From Nostoc foliaceum FACHB-393 (GTDB lineage Bacteria > Cyanobacteriota > Cyanobacteriia > Cyanobacteriales > Nostocaceae), in assembly GCF_014698505.1 (NCBI RefSeq), contig NZ_JACJTD010000002.1, positions 346,545 through 410,544 of the forward strand: a stretch of DNA of 64,000 nucleotides, read 5' to 3'. How positions within the stretch are numbered: position 1 is the stretch's first letter; the number at the start of each line of letters is the position of its first letter. Shown one piece after another: positions 55,654-64,000 of this stretch. The notes below the pieces were generated by a model. That model was not told the origin of the DNA and made no database searches. It worked only from the letters and a program-made list of their open reading frames with translations. A program made the translations under genes and the position numbers.

Positions 55654-56568
55654 ATGAAAAAATTGTTAATCACCGGGGCAAGTGGTTTTTTAGGATGGCA
55701 TATTTGCCAGCTTGCCAAACCAGAATGGGATATTTATGGCACTTATTTATCCCATCCTTTAGAGATTCCTGGTATGAAAATGTTAAAAGCTAACTTAACA
55801 AATTTTCAGGAATTGAAACGCATATTTAATGATGTCAAACCAGAAGCAGTTATTCATACTGCTGCACATTCGCAACCAAATTTTTGTCAAACAAACCCCA
55901 AAGAATCGCACGCAATTAACGTCATCGCATCCTGCAATATTGCCGGACTTTGCGCGGATAATTCTATTCCTTGTGCTTTTACCTCAACCGACTTAGTTTT
56001 TGATGGCTTAAATGCCCCCTATCAAGAAACAGATGCCGTGTGTCCTGTCAATCTTTACGGTGAGCAGAAAGCGATCGCAGAAGCAGATATGCTAGAAAGA
56101 TATCCCATGACAGCAGTGTGTCGAATGCCCTTGATGTTTGGTGCGGCAACACCCACAGCTAAAAGCTTTATTCAGCCATTTATCGAAACTTTAAAAGCTG
56201 AAAAAGAGCTAAATTTATTTATTGATGAATTTCGCACCCCAGTAAGTGGAAAAACCGCCGCCAAAGGACTTTTATTAGCATTAGAAGAAGTCAACGGCAT
56301 CATTCACTTAGGTGGTAAAGAGCGGATTTCACGTTATGATTTTGGAAAGATATTAGTGGAAGTATTTCAACTTCCTAGCACTGGTCTGAAATCCTGCCGG
56401 CAACAAGATGTGAAAATGGCAGCGCCTAGACCAGCAGATGTTTCTTTAGATAGTTCCAAAGCATTTGCATTGGGGTATCAGCCTTTATCTGTAAGGGAAG
56501 AATTAGAAATGCTACAGGTACTGGCACTTAAAGAATACGACTTAGACAAAAATTCAGCCCATCAATAA
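55654..56568 (+). CDS. RmlD-like SDR-family sugar-nucleotide reductase
   Basis: An extended-SDR protein of about 304 residues similar to dTDP-4-dehydrorhamnose reductase. The cofactor motif is LLITGASGFLGWHICQLA; TSTDLVFDG and the active-site YGEQK (YxxxK) follow. The substrate is inferred only from family resemblance. The ATG at 55654 begins the canonical MKKLLITG, but AAAGG precedes a TTG at 55633 at a good distance, so a start seven codons earlier is possible. No other rhamnose genes are nearby. Confidence 0.85.
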   Translation: MKKLLITGASGFLGWHICQLAKPEWDIYGTYLSHPLEIPGMKMLKANLTNFQELKRIFNDVKPEAVIHTAAHSQPNFCQTNPKESHAINVIASCNIAGLCADNSIPCAFTSTDLVFDGLNAPYQETDAVCPVNLYGEQKAIAEADMLERYPMTAVCRMPLMFGAATPTAKSFIQPFIETLKAEKELNLFIDEFRTPVSGKTAAKGLLLALEEVNGIIHLGGKERISRYDFGKILVEVFQLPSTGLKSCRQQDVKMAAPRPADVSLDSSKAFALGYQPLSVREELEMLQVLALKEYDLDKNSAHQ

Positions 56569-56611
56569 GCGGAAACAGTTTCTGGACTAATGGCGATCAA
56601 TTGCTTGGTTT

Positions 56612-58066
56612 TTATTCCGCAGATTCAATAAGAATCACTTCCTCTCTAGGAATATATCTACCACTATAAGCAAGACGCACTTTTCCATCTTGGGCAATAT
56701 CATTGATTTCTTCTCCCTTCGGATTCCACCAATTGGGTGCATCCATCCAGGTACATCTGTCACCTATTTTGAGTCTTTGTATTCTACTTGCAGTTTCCTG
56801 GCTCCAATTTTGTATTGGATTAAGTATATTGTAAGGAATTCTTTCTGTTTTAATTATCTTTATGCAGGCGGTATTCCCTTCTTGTTTTTCTAATTCAGTC
56901 TTTTCGCATGAGCTTGTCGTAGATATAAAATCTGCTTCTGAGATAAATAAGTTTTTAAAGTCTATCCACTCATAACGCTCTACATTTTGCCATAGCAAGA
57001 CAACTTTTGCTCTATGGGTATCAATATCAAACTCTATTGCAGCCCCTATATCTCCCTGATGTGTTTGACACAGTAGCTTGAGTTTCTGAAGTAACTCTAA
57101 ATCTAATTTTGCTAAAGGTGTTTCATATCTCTTTGTATTATCGTCATCACCATCAAATCGTTCGACTGTATCGCTCACATTTGAAATATAAGGGTTGCCA
57201 GCAAAACCCATGTCAAATATTATAGGGTCTTTGAGTAGTTTCTCATGTTCAAGTATTGCTTGATATATAACTTCGGCTGTTGTGTCTGTAGTTACATTAC
57301 TGATTTCGTTATGTCTGTTTATAAGCTTATGCTGATTAAATTGAATGTCTCCATATATATCTTTTCGCTCTATATAAGTAAATCCGGTTCTAATATCTTC
57401 AAAGTGCGTGATTTCATGATAAGTTGCAACTTTTTGAATATCCTGAGCCATTCCATAAGCTTCCAGGCATGAAGCTAACAGTACTGCCTGAGTTGCACCC
57501 AGACCACCAACACCTTTACCCCATTCATCAGCAGATCCTCTTCTGCTGATTTCCCCAATTGCGTAAATTGTTGCTCCTACATAGTTGCTTTTGTCTTTCT
57601 CTACTCTTGTGGTAATAGAATTAAAACTTGTAGGAGAAGTCTGTATTTCGTAATTTAGAAAACCTGCTCCCTTTTTATTAACAAGTGCAATATCAGTCCT
57701 TCTGCCAGGATATTGGTATTCTTGAATTGACTCAAATTTGTCTTGTTTAAAGTAGGTTTCAGTAGTTGCATTAAGTATATTTTCTGCTCGACTTTTGGCA
57801 TATTTATGTACTGCACTTTCGCTTCTAGTACTGACAAATTGATTGCTGATACAATCAATTTCTGTTTCTTGTACTTCTTCTATATTGACGTTATGAGAAA
57901 AATGTCCACAAACCCAGAATGATGTTTCTTTGCGTGTTTTGTGGTGCGCTTTTTTATAGAAAAGTGGGCGATCGCAGAATATACATGTGAAAATTTCATC
58001 CTTATCGTAGAGGCTCAATTGAGCATCAACAAAAATACGGTTCTTATTTAATGCGTATCGAACCAT
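56612..58066 (-). CDS. CoiA-like PD-(D/E)XK nuclease with unknown C-terminal domain
   Basis: A 484-residue protein. The N-terminus has a zinc-ribbon-like group (Cys28-x2-Cys31, then WVCGHFSH with Cys53, His55, His58). Then comes SESAVHKYAKSRAENIL with Glu83. A restriction-like core follows: GRRTDIALV (Asp125) and NYEIQTSPTSF (Glu140, Gln142, an ExQ end in place of ExK), as in competence protein CoiA and relatives. Residues from about 200 match nothing I recognise. It stands alone between an SDR gene and gcvP, and base composition is AT-rich. Probable role: DNA processing, recombination or defence; unproven. Confidence 0.7.
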   Translation of the reverse strand: MVRYALNKNRIFVDAQLSLYDKDEIFTCIFCDRPLFYKKAHHKTRKETSFWVCGHFSHNVNIEEVQETEIDCISNQFVSTRSESAVHKYAKSRAENILNATTETYFKQDKFESIQEYQYPGRRTDIALVNKKGAGFLNYEIQTSPTSFNSITTRVEKDKSNYVGATIYAIGEISRRGSADEWGKGVGGLGATQAVLLASCLEAYGMAQDIQKVATYHEITHFEDIRTGFTYIERKDIYGDIQFNQHKLINRHNEISNVTTDTTAEVIYQAILEHEKLLKDPIIFDMGFAGNPYISNVSDTVERFDGDDDNTKRYETPLAKLDLELLQKLKLLCQTHQGDIGAAIEFDIDTHRAKVVLLWQNVERYEWIDFKNLFISEADFISTTSSCEKTELEKQEGNTACIKIIKTERIPYNILNPIQNWSQETASRIQRLKIGDRCTWMDAPNWWNPKGEEINDIAQDGKVRLAYSGRYIPREEVILIESAE

Positions 58067-58297
58067 ATATACTAAATTCCATAGCTAAGTAAAAAAATGT
58101 CAATAGCTATAAGATATTATACTAATTTTTTGTAACATTACACTGAATAATTACTTAATTTATCTCTTCCTTTGTAGTTCGTTTAATAAATATTACCTGC
58201 ATCTTCATGGAGAATTAGTATTAATAAAGCAATCTTTCATCTTGCGTCTTGGGACGAAACAAAATCCATACCATTATTCTGAGACTCCAAATAGTAG

Positions 58298-58323
58298 CCG
58301 CCTTTCTGTTTATAGAAAGGCGG
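58298..58323 (-). terminator. hairpin after the gcv operon
   Basis: A perfect 10-bp stem CCGCCTTTCT / AGAAAGGCGG with a six-base loop, 15 bases beyond the gcvP stop. The minus-strand tail is not T-rich, so strength is uncertain. Confidence 0.65.
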
Positions 58324-58337
58324 TTAGCGCTGAAGTA

Positions 58338-61253
58338 CTACGAATAAGTATCCATTGGCAGACAAGAACAAACAAAATTCCGATCGCCAAAGGCTGCATC
58401 AATGCGCCCAACAGCAGGCCAGAATTTATATTCACGAGTCCAAGGCGCAGGATAAGCAGCTTGTTCACGAGAATAAGGATGCTGCCATTCTCCTGTAATG
58501 AGACTTTCGGCAGTGTGGGGTGCGTTCTTCAAAACATTATCTTGGACATCCACTTTGCCTACTTCTATTTGGGCAATTTCTTGGCGAATAGAAATCAACG
58601 CATCACAGAAACGATCTAACTCTTGCTTAGATTCACTTTCTGTAGGTTCCACCATGATTGTACCCCCTACAGGCCAGGAGACAGTCGGTGCATGGAAACC
58701 ATAATCTATCAGACGCTTGGCGACATCATCGATTTCAATCGCAGCTGATTTTTTGAGCGATCGCAAATCTAAAATACATTCATGGGCAACTAGACCATTT
58801 TTCCCCTGATACAAAACCGGATAGTACGATTCCAGTTTCTTGGCCATGTAGTTAGCGTTGAGAATCGCCACCTTAGTTGCTTGGGTTAAACCATCTGCAC
58901 CCATCATCGCGATGTACATCCAAGAAATCACCAAGATACTAGCACTACCCCAAGGCGCAGCCGCCACAGCACCAATATTAGAGTCCTGAGTTGAGTTGTT
59001 GATAGTGACAACAGGATGTCCAGGCAAAAAGGGCACGAGATGAGAAGCAACGCCAATAGGCCCCATACCAGGGCCACCGCCACCATGAGGAATACAGAAG
59101 GTTTTATGCAAGTTTAAATGGCAGACATCCGCACCAATATCTCCAGGACGGCAAATTCCTACTTGGGCATTCATATTTGCCCCATCCATGTAAACTTGTC
59201 CACCGTGACTATGAACAACAGCGCAGATTTCCTGAATTGGCTCCTCAAAAACACCGTGAGTTGAGGGATATGTCACCATTAAGGCGGCGAGTTCATTGCT
59301 ATGTTTTTCTGCCTTCGCCTTCAGGTCATCAACGTCAATATTACCTTGTGAGTCACAGGCAACTGCCACCACCTTCATCCCGCACATCACCGCACTCGCA
59401 GGGTTTGTGCCGTGTGCCGAGGTGGGAATCAAACAAACGTTGCGGTGTGCTTCACCCCGACTTTCGTGATATTGACGAATTACTAAAAGTCCTGCATATT
59501 CGCCCTGAGAACCAGCATTTGGTTGTAGAGAAATTCCTGCAAACCCGGTAATTTCAGCTAACCATGCCTCCAGTTGCTCAAACAAGATTTGATAACCTTG
59601 CGTTTGTGACGAGGGAGCAAATGGATGAATCTTGCCAAATTCTTCCCAAGTTACCGGAATCATTTCAGCTGTCGCATTCAACTTCATTGTGCATGACCCC
59701 AAAGGAATCATTGATGTCGTTAGCGATAAGTCCTTGCTTTCCAGCTTGTGCAGATAGCGCAACAACTCAGTTTCTGAGTGATAGCGGTTAAAAACTGGGT
59801 GGGTGAGATATGTACTGGTACGGCAGAGGGGGAGATGAGGAAGAGAGGGAGAAGTTAATTCTTCTAAGGTAAAAGGTAAATCATCTGTACCAGCGAAAAT
59901 TTGCCAGAGGTCGATTAAATCTTCTGGTGTAGTTGTTTCATTTAGGGAAATGCCAACAGCAGTTGTATCAAAAATCCGCAGGTTAATTTGAAGCTGTTCG
60001 CTAGCTTCTAGAATATCTTTTAAATTACGTGTTCCCAGTTCTACTCGCAGCGTATCAAAAAAAGATTCTGAAACGACGCTGTAACCTAAACGCTTCAGCC
60101 CTTGTGCCAGCAACACCGTTAATGAGTGGATATTCTCTGCAATTTGCTTCAGTCCATCTGGGCCATGATATACGGCGTACATACTCGCCATTACCGCCAG
60201 CAGCACTTGTGCAGTACAAATATTACTAGTAGCCTTTTCGCGGCGGATGTGCTGTTCGCGGGTTTGCAAGGCGAGACGTAATGCAGGCTTACCTTGGGCA
60301 TCTTTTGATACACCTACAATTCGCCCTGGAACCAGCCGTTTATACTCTTCCTTCGTAGCAAAGTATGCCGCATGAGGCCCCCCAAACCCCAACGGAATAC
60401 CAAAGCGCTGGGTGCTACCGACAGCAATATCAGCCCCAAATTCCCCAGGAGGGGTCAACAAAGTTAAACTTAAAGGATCTGCTGCTACCGTCACCAATGC
60501 ACCCTTAGCATGGGCTTTTTCTATAAAAGCGCGGTAGTCGTAAATGGTGCCATCACTTGCAGGATATTGCAGAACAGCCCCAAAAATTGCTTGATCAAAA
60601 TCAAATGTTTGATGATCGCCGACAATGATCTTAATCCCTAATGGTTGAGCACGTGTTTGCAACACATCGATAGTTTGGGGATGGCAGTCACGAGAGACGA
60701 AATAGGCATTTGCTTGATTTTTACAAACACCATAGCTTAGGCTCATCGCTTCAGCGGCGGCTGTGGCTTCATCAAGTAACGAGGCATTGGCGATTTCCAA
60801 ACCTGTTAAATCGATAATTAGGGTTTGGAAATTCAGCAGCGCTTCTAGTCGCCCTTGGGCAATTTCTGGCTGATAAGGAGTGTAGGCAGTATACCAACCG
60901 GGGTTTTCTAGGATGTTACGCCCAATCACAGGTGGGGTAATACTATCGTAATATCCCATACCAATGTATGAGCGGAAAACCTGATTTTTGGTAGCAACTT
61001 TTTTTAAAGATGTCAGTGCTGCATACTCACTTTCTGCTTCTGGTAACTTTAGCGGTTGCTTCAGTCGAATTGCTTGTGGAACTGTTTGGTCGATTAGGGT
61101 ATCCAGGCTAGGAAACCCCAAAACCTTAAGCATTTGCTGGATGTCATCAGAGTTAGGGCCAATGTGTCTTCGCACAAAACTACTTAACTTTTGACTTTTT
61201 TCGTCCAGCACTTGCTGCTCATTAGACTTGAGAATAGGGGCGTTCAATACCAC
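58338..61253 (-). CDS. gcvP: glycine dehydrogenase (decarboxylating), P protein
   Basis: A 971-residue PLP enzyme that decarboxylates glycine and passes the aminomethyl group to lipoylated GcvH, central to photorespiratory glycine use in cyanobacteria. Length is normal for the fused form. The PLP lysine lies in [20 protein letters not shown], and the N-terminal [17 protein letters not shown] is typical. It is the last gene of gcvT-gcvH-gcvP, with a 250-base gap containing an intergenic CCCCTGC repeat, so a separate promoter is possible. Confidence 0.97.
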   Translation of the reverse strand: MVLNAPILKSNEQQVLDEKSQKLSSFVRRHIGPNSDDIQQMLKVLGFPSLDTLIDQTVPQAIRLKQPLKLPEAESEYAALTSLKKVATKNQVFRSYIGMGYYDSITPPVIGRNILENPGWYTAYTPYQPEIAQGRLEALLNFQTLIIDLTGLEIANASLLDEATAAAEAMSLSYGVCKNQANAYFVSRDCHPQTIDVLQTRAQPLGIKIIVGDHQTFDFDQAIFGAVLQYPASDGTIYDYRAFIEKAHAKGALVTVAADPLSLTLLTPPGEFGADIAVGSTQRFGIPLGFGGPHAAYFATKEEYKRLVPGRIVGVSKDAQGKPALRLALQTREQHIRREKATSNICTAQVLLAVMASMYAVYHGPDGLKQIAENIHSLTVLLAQGLKRLGYSVVSESFFDTLRVELGTRNLKDILEASEQLQINLRIFDTTAVGISLNETTTPEDLIDLWQIFAGTDDLPFTLEELTSPSLPHLPLCRTSTYLTHPVFNRYHSETELLRYLHKLESKDLSLTTSMIPLGSCTMKLNATAEMIPVTWEEFGKIHPFAPSSQTQGYQILFEQLEAWLAEITGFAGISLQPNAGSQGEYAGLLVIRQYHESRGEAHRNVCLIPTSAHGTNPASAVMCGMKVVAVACDSQGNIDVDDLKAKAEKHSNELAALMVTYPSTHGVFEEPIQEICAVVHSHGGQVYMDGANMNAQVGICRPGDIGADVCHLNLHKTFCIPHGGGGPGMGPIGVASHLVPFLPGHPVVTINNSTQDSNIGAVAAAPWGSASILVISWMYIAMMGADGLTQATKVAILNANYMAKKLESYYPVLYQGKNGLVAHECILDLRSLKKSAAIEIDDVAKRLIDYGFHAPTVSWPVGGTIMVEPTESESKQELDRFCDALISIRQEIAQIEVGKVDVQDNVLKNAPHTAESLITGEWQHPYSREQAAYPAPWTREYKFWPAVGRIDAAFGDRNFVCSCLPMDTYS

Positions 61254-61504
61254 AAATTACTCTCCAGATGGTACTATTTCATATTTTGCAATAAATACTC
61301 ATGAGAAGTAAGTGTAACTTTTCAGTTCATCTAAATTTCATGAATTATCTTCGGTTGGAATGGGAGATAGGAGAGATGGCAATACCGTTCAGTTAAGGAA
61401 CTTTTTGGTTGAGGCAGGCAGAGAAAAAAGGCAAGGGAGCGGGGAGAATTAGGGAGAAGAATTTGCAGTTTTTCCCCCTGCCCCCTGCCCCCACTCCCTA
61501 CTCC

Positions 61505-61894
61505 CTACTCCCCTTCTACTTGGGCCCGATACTCATCTGCTGTCAACGCATCCTCAACTTCACCAGGGTCATTGACGCGCACTTTCAAAAACCACCCTTC
61601 TCCGTAGGGGTCTTCTGACACTTCTTCGGGAGAATTAATTAAGGCTTCATTGCGTTCTATAACTGTGCCTGTCACTGGTGAATTCAGTTCTTCAACGGCT
61701 TTCACTGATTCAATTGTGCCAAAGTTTTCTCCTCTGGTAAGAGCATCGCCAATTTCTGGCAGCTCCAAAAAGACGATATCGCCCAATTCATTTACGGCAA
61801 ACTCAGTAATGCCAATGGTGGCAATTTCGCCATCTAGTCGCACGTATTCATGAGAATCCAAGTATCTGAAATCTTGAGGATATTCAAAAGACAT
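61505..61894 (-). CDS. gcvH: glycine cleavage system H protein
   Basis: A 129-residue lipoyl carrier of the glycine cleavage system. The lipoylated lysine is in [38 protein letters not shown] and [14 protein letters not shown] are typical. It shuttles the methylamine intermediate between GcvP and GcvT. It lies between gcvT and gcvP on the same strand, about 125 bases after gcvT. Confidence 0.97.
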   Translation of the reverse strand: MSFEYPQDFRYLDSHEYVRLDGEIATIGITEFAVNELGDIVFLELPEIGDALTRGENFGTIESVKAVEELNSPVTGTVIERNEALINSPEEVSEDPYGEGWFLKVRVNDPGEVEDALTADEYRAQVEGE

Positions 61895-62019
61895 ATCACT
61901 TCCTCTCCCTTGTCAAAAAAATTATTGCCCCAACAGTCATCCAAGCCATATCTGGTAATGAACCTTACTGTAGATTGAGTAACTCACAACACATTATTCC
62001 TCAAAAACCTCGACGCTTA

Positions 62020-63156
62020 TCAGTTGGCGACACGATTTTTTGACCGATAAAAGGGACGTTTAACTACAACTGCTGGGTAAGCTTTGCCGCGGATTTCGAC
62101 TTCTAACTGTTGACCGACGGTTGCTAGTTGGGTAGGAACGTAGCCTAAGGCAATGGGATGACCAAGTGTAGGCGACAGAGTGCCACTAGTCACTTCTCCC
62201 ACAACTTTACCTGCGGATAACACTTGATAGCCATGACGGGCAATGTTACGTCCTTGAGTTTTTAAACCCACCAATCGGCGCTGAACTCCAGCGGTTTTTT
62301 GCTGTGCTAAAACTTCGCGACCAATAAAATCGCCTTTGGTATCTAAGTGAACTAGCCACCCTAAACCTGCTTCTAAGGGTGTGGTGGTGTCATCGATATC
62401 TTGTCCGTAAAGTGCCATTGCCGCTTCTAGGCGCAGGGTGTCTCTGGCACCAAGTCCACAGGGGATAACACCAGCTTTATGGAGACTTCGCCACAATTCT
62501 ACCCCCACATCTGGGTCTACCATCACCTCAAAGCCATCTTCTCCGGTGTAACCTGTGCGGGCCAGGAAGGCAGGTTTACCTAGTAGGGTTGCTTCTAAAT
62601 GTCCGAAGGCTTTGATTGGTTGTAAGTCTTCTTGCACTAATGGCTGGAGATATTTAATTGCTTTTGGCCCTTGCACAGCAATTAAAGCTTTTTCTGGTGA
62701 AAGGTCTTGGAATTGCACTTTATCCAGGTCAAGGTGTTGCAATAGCCATGCTTTGTCTTTACCAGAGGTTGACGCATTAACTATGATGAATGCCCTCTGT
62801 ATACCAGTAGCGTCTTCACCTTGGTAATAGATAATGATATCGTCAATAATTCCGGCTTGGGGATTTAACAATACGGTGTATTGTGCTTGACCGGGTTGCA
62901 AACGGCTCAAGTCTGAAGGCACTAGAGGCTGGAGTTGGGAAATGAGATTTTTACCTTGGAAGGTAAATTTGCCCATGTGGGAAATATCGAACATTCCGGC
63001 TGTATTTCTTACAGCGTCGTGTTCGCGGCTAATGCCACTAAATTGCACAGGCATTTCCCAGCCGCCAAAGCTGGTAAAGCGTGCTTTGAGTTCTACACCC
63101 AATTGATATAAAGGGGTTCGCGCCAGAGATTGGGCGTTGTCTTCTTGATTAGCCAC
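62020..63156 (-). CDS. gcvT: glycine cleavage system T protein (aminomethyltransferase)
   Basis: A 378-residue tetrahydrofolate-dependent enzyme that releases ammonia and forms methylene-THF from the GcvH-bound intermediate. Marks include LGVELKARFTSFGGWEMPVQ, NTAGMFDISHMGKF, RTGYTGEDGFEVMV and CGLGARDTLRLEAAMALYGQ. It is the first gene of the gcv cluster. The 178-base leader does not show the conserved sequence of a glycine riboswitch as far as I can tell. Confidence 0.97.
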   Translation of the reverse strand: MANQEDNAQSLARTPLYQLGVELKARFTSFGGWEMPVQFSGISREHDAVRNTAGMFDISHMGKFTFQGKNLISQLQPLVPSDLSRLQPGQAQYTVLLNPQAGIIDDIIIYYQGEDATGIQRAFIIVNASTSGKDKAWLLQHLDLDKVQFQDLSPEKALIAVQGPKAIKYLQPLVQEDLQPIKAFGHLEATLLGKPAFLARTGYTGEDGFEVMVDPDVGVELWRSLHKAGVIPCGLGARDTLRLEAAMALYGQDIDDTTTPLEAGLGWLVHLDTKGDFIGREVLAQQKTAGVQRRLVGLKTQGRNIARHGYQVLSAGKVVGEVTSGTLSPTLGHPIALGYVPTQLATVGQQLEVEIRGKAYPAVVVKRPFYRSKNRVAN

Positions 63157-63334
63157 AGGTTATTTTGCGATCGCACCTCAACATATATCATCCTACGAGA
63201 TGCTTTCTGGTTTTACAGTCTTGTGTATTGAATTGGGGCATTGGTTATTCTCCCTGCTTCCTCATCTCCTTTGTCCTCTTCTGTGAGGTTTAATAGTTAA
63301 TGATGCAAGTGTTGAGATTTATTAAGAAGACATT

Positions 63335-63832
63335 ATGAAATATTGGCGACTCTTAGCTAGCTTTGTCTTAGCAATGGTTCTTTTTTTGTTTCCCCTATCG
63401 GCGCAAGCTGCAAGTTCTTCCAGTATTACCCGTTCTGTAGGTAATGATGAACTCAAGGGCAAGGATTACTCTGGTCAAAGTTTAGTTGGCACTGAGTTTA
63501 CTAATCTCAAATTAGAGAATGCTAATTTTAGCAATGCTGACTTACGTGGTGGTGTGTTTAACGGTACCCTACTGGAGGGAGTAAATCTGCATGGTGCTGA
63601 TTTTAGTGAAGGCATAGCCTATCTAACAAAGTTTAAGGATGCTGATTTAAGTGATGCTGTGTTGACTGATGCAATGATGCTGCGTTCTGTTTTTGATGAT
63701 GTAAATGTCACAGGTGCTGATTTTACGAATGCAATTTTAGATGGGACGCAAGTGAAAAAACTTTGTGTTAAGGCAAGTGGTGTTAATTCTAAAACTGGTG
63801 TAGATACTCGTGAGTCTTTAGGATGTAAGTAG
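63335..63832 (+). CDS. secreted pentapeptide-repeat protein
   Basis: A 165-residue protein with a signal peptide ([20 protein letters not shown], cleavage after AQA) and then pentapeptide repeats from about 48 to 135 ([40 protein letters not shown]). The last 25 residues hold two cysteines that may form a disulfide (Cys145 and Cys164). It resembles lumenal or periplasmic pentapeptide proteins of cyanobacteria and chloroplasts. It is divergent from gcvT, 178 bases apart. No enzymatic role is predicted. Confidence 0.92.
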   Translation: MKYWRLLASFVLAMVLFLFPLSAQAASSSSITRSVGNDELKGKDYSGQSLVGTEFTNLKLENANFSNADLRGGVFNGTLLEGVNLHGADFSEGIAYLTKFKDADLSDAVLTDAMMLRSVFDDVNVTGADFTNAILDGTQVKKLCVKASGVNSKTGVDTRESLGCK

Positions 63833-64000
63833 AATTTCCCCCCTTCTTCGTTGGTGGAGAGGGGGATATTCTTGTGAACTACCCACACTGACTTGGAGTA
63901 CCAAGTACAGTGTCGGCTTCTGTAATCACGGGGGAGTGCCTAAACTTAGACTTTCGTCCAAGAGTAGGACTTAGCTCCCCTCCTACAGCAGAGACGGCTG

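Noticed and set aside
63157..63334. Glycine riboswitch before gcvT
   Set aside because: The leader lacks the conserved glycine-riboswitch core as far as I can see; a covariance-model search would decide.

Overview
The window is chromosomal DNA of a filamentous, Nostoc-like (Nostocales) cyanobacterium. The support is the photosystem II genes psbB and psbT, chlP, a plant-type ferredoxin, a CrtO-type carotenoid ketolase, two CYP110-like P450s and a cyanobacterial ribosomal protein S1. The octamer GCGATCGC (HIP1) is scattered throughout, and intergenic DNA is full of heptameric short tandem repeats and palindromic dispersed repeats, as is usual in this order. I saw no rRNA, no convincing tRNA, no CRISPR array, no complete insertion sequence and no prophage.

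Layout. 0-5 kb: Nif3-like protein, small cyanobacterial proteins, a beta-CASP metallo-hydrolase with a cysteine tail, an unlisted 40-residue membrane protein gene and a DUF29 protein. 5-9 kb: an accessory stretch with a membrane HEAT/NACHT-like NTPase whose signal-peptide end is split off by an apparent one-base frameshift, an eleven-unit 21-bp tandem repeat, and a DUF559 endonuclease gene enclosed by inverted and direct repeats. 9-14 kb: an RND efflux operon behind twin palindromes. 14-20 kb: an HD-domain hydrolase and a peptide/nickel-type ABC importer (two permeases and a binding lipoprotein, no ATPase). 20-28 kb: a core photosynthesis and housekeeping block (psbB-psbT, rpsA, a HAD hydrolase, cysA, yidD, chlP).

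28-38 kb: a truncated gene remnant, a membrane pentapeptide protein, a Uma2 nuclease, an oxidoreductase-map pair, petF, a SpoIID/LytB protein and an oxidative-stress trio (sulfiredoxin, Dps, HTH-GrpE-like fusion). 38-46 kb: STAS and PP2C/receiver signalling genes, a DUF1350 protein, a two-helix membrane protein, LemA plus M48 protease, and a small accessory patch (RHH protein with an overlapping small membrane protein, DUF4926, an Abi-like remnant). 46-56 kb: a ThDP phosphoketolase-like enzyme, two related P450s, a DUF2993 protein, a CrtO-like ketolase, a TPR lipoprotein and an RmlD-like reductase. 56-64 kb: an orphan CoiA-like nuclease, the glycine cleavage operon gcvT-gcvH-gcvP and a secreted pentapeptide protein.

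The best candidates for something undescribed are the repeat-bracketed DUF559 gene, the split signal peptide/HEAT/NACHT-like protein, the CoiA-like nuclease with an unrecognised C-terminal half, the HTH-GrpE-like fusion beside sulfiredoxin and Dps, and the overlapping RHH/small membrane protein pair. None is proven to be a new system by sequence reading alone.
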